A stretch of 64,000 nt of DNA from Kineosporiaceae bacterium SCSIO 59966 (GTDB lineage: Bacteria; Actinomycetota; Actinomycetes; Actinomycetales; SCSIO-59966). The stretch is from NCBI GenBank assembly GCA_020881835.1, contig CP052876.1, positions 1 to 64,000 on the forward strand. The letters run 5' to 3'. The notes beneath the pieces were generated by a model. That model did not search any database, was not told where the DNA came from, and worked only from the letters and a program-made list of their open reading frames with translations. The position numbers and the translations under genes were made by a program. Positions 62,221 to 64,000 of the stretch are shown in pieces; position 1 is the stretch's first letter; the number at the start of each line of letters is the position of its first letter.

Positions 62221-64000
62221 GCCGTGCCGCCTGGCACCTGCGGACCGGTGCGGTCGTCGCGGCCTGGCTGCTCGCCCTCGTCGTCGTCGCCCTGGTCCAC
62301 CCGTTCGTCCCGGCCGCGCGGTGGCTGCTGGTGCACCTGCTCGTGCTCGGCGCGGTGAGCAACGCCATCCTGATCTGGACCTGGCACTTCGCGGCGGCCC
62401 TGCTGCGGCTGCCGACCGAGTCGCTGCGCCGAGGCCAGGGGCTGCGGCTCGTGCTGTTCAACGCGGGCGCGCTCGGTGTCGTCGTCGGCACGGTCACCGG
62501 TGCCCGGGTCCTCGTGACGGCGGGCGCGGTGGTCGTCGCCGGGGTCTCCGGCTGGCACGCCACCGCGCTGCTGCGCCGGGCGCGGGCCGCGTTGCCGTCC
62601 CGGTTCGGTGTGACCGTCCGCTACTACGTCGCCGCGGGCCTGGCCCTGCCCGTCGGGGCGGTGCTCGGGGTGCTGCTCGGCCGACCGGGGCTGTCCGATG
62701 CCGGGCACGGTCGCCTCGTCGTCGCCCACGAGGTCGTCAACCTGCTCGGCTGGGTGGGGCTGACCGTCGTCGGCACGCTCGTCACCCTGTGGCCGACGAT
62801 GCTGCGCACCCGGGTCGCGGACGGCGCAGAGCGCGCCGCCCGGCGGGCCCTGCCGGTGCTCGTCGGCGGGGTCGCCGCTGCGGCGGCTGCGGCCCTGGCC
62901 GGCTCGCTCGTCCTCGCCGCGGTCGGCGTGCTCGTCGTCCTCGCCGGCGTCGTCGCGGTTGCCGTCCCGCACGCCGAGGAGGTGCGCCGTAAGGCGCCGG
63001 TCGAGCTGCCGACCGCCTCCGTGCTCGCCGGGATGCTGTGGCTGGCCGGGTCGCTCGTCGTCCTCGCGGTCGGGCTGGCGACCGCGGGGGACTGGGCCGT
63101 CGCCGGTGAGCGGGCCGGTGCGCTGACCGCGCCGCTGCTGGCGGGGTTCGCCGCCCAGGTGCTGCTCGGCGCGCTCAGCTACCTCGTCCCGGTGGTGCTC
63201 GGCGGCGGGCCGTCCGTGCAGCGGGCGACCTCGACGCTGCTCGGACGTTCCGGCTGGGCCCGGCTCACCGCTGCCAACGCCGGTCTGCTGCTCGCCGTCC
63301 TCCCGGTGCCGAGCCTCGTGCGAGTCGTGCTCTCCGTCGTCGTCCTCGTCGCGCTCGGGTCCGCCCTGCCCCTGCTCGTGGGCGCCGTCCTGCTCGCCCG
63401 CCGGCTGCGCGGGGCGCCGCCGCAGCCTGCCGGTCCGCAACGGCACCCGACCGCCCAGCGCCGACTGGGCATGGCTGCCGCCGGCCTCGCCGTGGTCCTC
63501 GCCGGCACGGCCGGCGGCGTGGCGCTCGACCCCGCAGCCGCCGGCATCCCGCTCACCACCGCCTCCCCCGCGGCCGGTGCCGCCCCGGCCGGGGAGACCG
63601 GCCGGACGACGACGGTCACCGTCCGGGTCGAGGGGATGCGGTACGTGCCGGACGTCGTCGAGGTGCCCGCCGGGGACCGGCTCGTCGTCGTCCTCGACAA
63701 CACCGGCGACGACCGGCACGACCTCGTCCTCGCCAACGGGGCCCGCAGCGACCGCGTCGGCCCCGAGGAGCGGACCCGCCTGGACGCCGGTGTCGTCACG
63801 GCGGACCTCGACGGGTGGTGCTCCGTCGCCGGGCACCGGCAGATGGGCATGGTGCTGACCGTCCGCGCCGTCGGGGACCTCGACGTGCAGGCCGACCCGG
63901 GACCGGCCTTCGACCCCTACGACCCGCGGCTCGACCCCGCACCGGCCGGCGCGGTGCACGAGGTAACCCTCCTCGTCCGGGAGGTCGAGCGGGAGGTCGC
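62217..64000 (+). CDS. Membrane-fused multicopper oxidase / NirK-type (3' end outside the window)
   Basis: 594 complete codons without a stop; the gene continues past 64000. The first ~410 residues form a polytopic membrane region similar in pattern to NnrS-type proteins (VSNAILIWTWHFAAALL, HEVVNLLGWVGLTVVGTLVTLWPTML). A cupredoxin domain follows (about 470-550): HDLVLANGARS, WCSVAGHRQMGM supply the His-Cys-His-Met type 1 copper ligands. VHEVTLLVREVEREV at the end looks like the start of a multicopper oxidase/nitrite reductase domain. GTG 62217 overlaps the upstream gene. Confidence 0.75.
   Translation, partial: MSRAAWHLRTGAVVAAWLLALVVVALVHPFVPAARWLLVHLLVLGAVSNAILIWTWHFAAALLRLPTESLRRGQGLRLVLFNAGALGVVVGTVTGARVLVTAGAVVVAGVSGWHATALLRRARAALPSRFGVTVRYYVAAGLALPVGAVLGVLLGRPGLSDAGHGRLVVAHEVVNLLGWVGLTVVGTLVTLWPTMLRTRVADGAERAARRALPVLVGGVAAAAAAALAGSLVLAAVGVLVVLAGVVAVAVPHAEEVRRKAPVELPTASVLAGMLWLAGSLVVLAVGLATAGDWAVAGERAGALTAPLLAGFAAQVLLGALSYLVPVVLGGGPSVQRATSTLLGRSGWARLTAANAGLLLAVLPVPSLVRVVLSVVVLVALGSALPLLVGAVLLARRLRGAPPQPAGPQRHPTAQRRLGMAAAGLAVVLAGTAGGVALDPAAAGIPLTTASPAAGAAPAGETGRTTTVTVRVEGMRYVPDVVEVPAGDRLVVVLDNTGDDRHDLVLANGARSDRVGPEERTRLDAGVVTADLDGWCSVAGHRQMGMVLTVRAVGDLDVQADPGPAFDPYDPRLDPAPAGAVHEVTLLVREVEREV

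Overview
The window is a very GC-rich actinobacterial chromosome segment beginning at the replication origin. The evidence is the strong G/C third-position bias, frequent GTG starts, and a gene order that matches the mycobacterial origin region almost gene for gene: dnaA, rpmH, rnpA, yidD, yidC, khpB/jag, rsmG, parA, parB, then the cwlM-trx-trxB-antisigma-sigM-murJ-NUDIX cluster, pcnA, ino1-padR, ponA, rpsF-ssb-rpsR-rplI and dnaB. I cannot assign a genus. The oriC side lies at the left edge, beyond the end of dnaA.

Layout. 1-7.7 kb: origin, ribosomal protein L34, RNase P protein, membrane insertase and chromosome partition genes, with parS-like sites inside parA and parB. 8-26 kb: D-Ala-D-Ala ligase, a PLP aminotransferase, a GNAT protein, and a long leftward cell-envelope/redox cluster (NUDIX, DUF6049, MurJ, a small membrane protein, a stand-alone pseudokinase, SigM and its zinc anti-sigma factor, thioredoxin reductase, thioredoxin, a CwlM-like amidase). 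A divergent CCA-adding enzyme, an LPXTG surface protein and an MFS transporter follow. 26.5-40 kb: inositol phosphate synthase with a PadR regulator and a 13-bp repeat operator, a class A PBP, a membrane glycosyltransferase, the S6-SSB-S18-L9 operon, a MATE transporter, a cluster of five identical 23-bp repeats, and dnaB carrying two inteins.

40-54 kb is an accessory catabolic region: a methylmalonate/malonate-semialdehyde-type dehydrogenase, a class III omega-aminotransferase, an amidase-signature enzyme, a complete Dpp/Opp-type ABC importer, a P1-family (DmpA/NylC-like) peptidase, a second aldehyde dehydrogenase and an SDR. Together these could import an amide or peptide built from a beta- or omega-amino acid, cut it, transaminate it and oxidise the semialdehyde. 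This is an inference from gene content; no substrate is proven.

54-60 kb: a DUF2243 and a CtaG-like membrane protein, an MFS exporter, an ISL3-type insertion sequence, a two-gene cadmium/lead module (CmtR-like sensor and CadD-like transporter), and a 5'-truncated formate-tetrahydrofolate ligase gene whose break coincides with the metal module. 60-64 kb: the start of a nitrite/NO-related cluster: a DUF2249 protein, a Cys-rich SufR-like regulator with a leaderless promoter, an NnrS-like membrane protein, and a membrane-fused multicopper oxidase (probable NirK type) that runs off the window.

The most notable features are the twin DnaB inteins (one with a decayed homing endonuclease, one intact-looking), the 23-bp repeat cluster next to dnaB, the 13-bp iteron-like array at padR/ponA, the amide-utilisation gene set, and the island that beheaded fhs.
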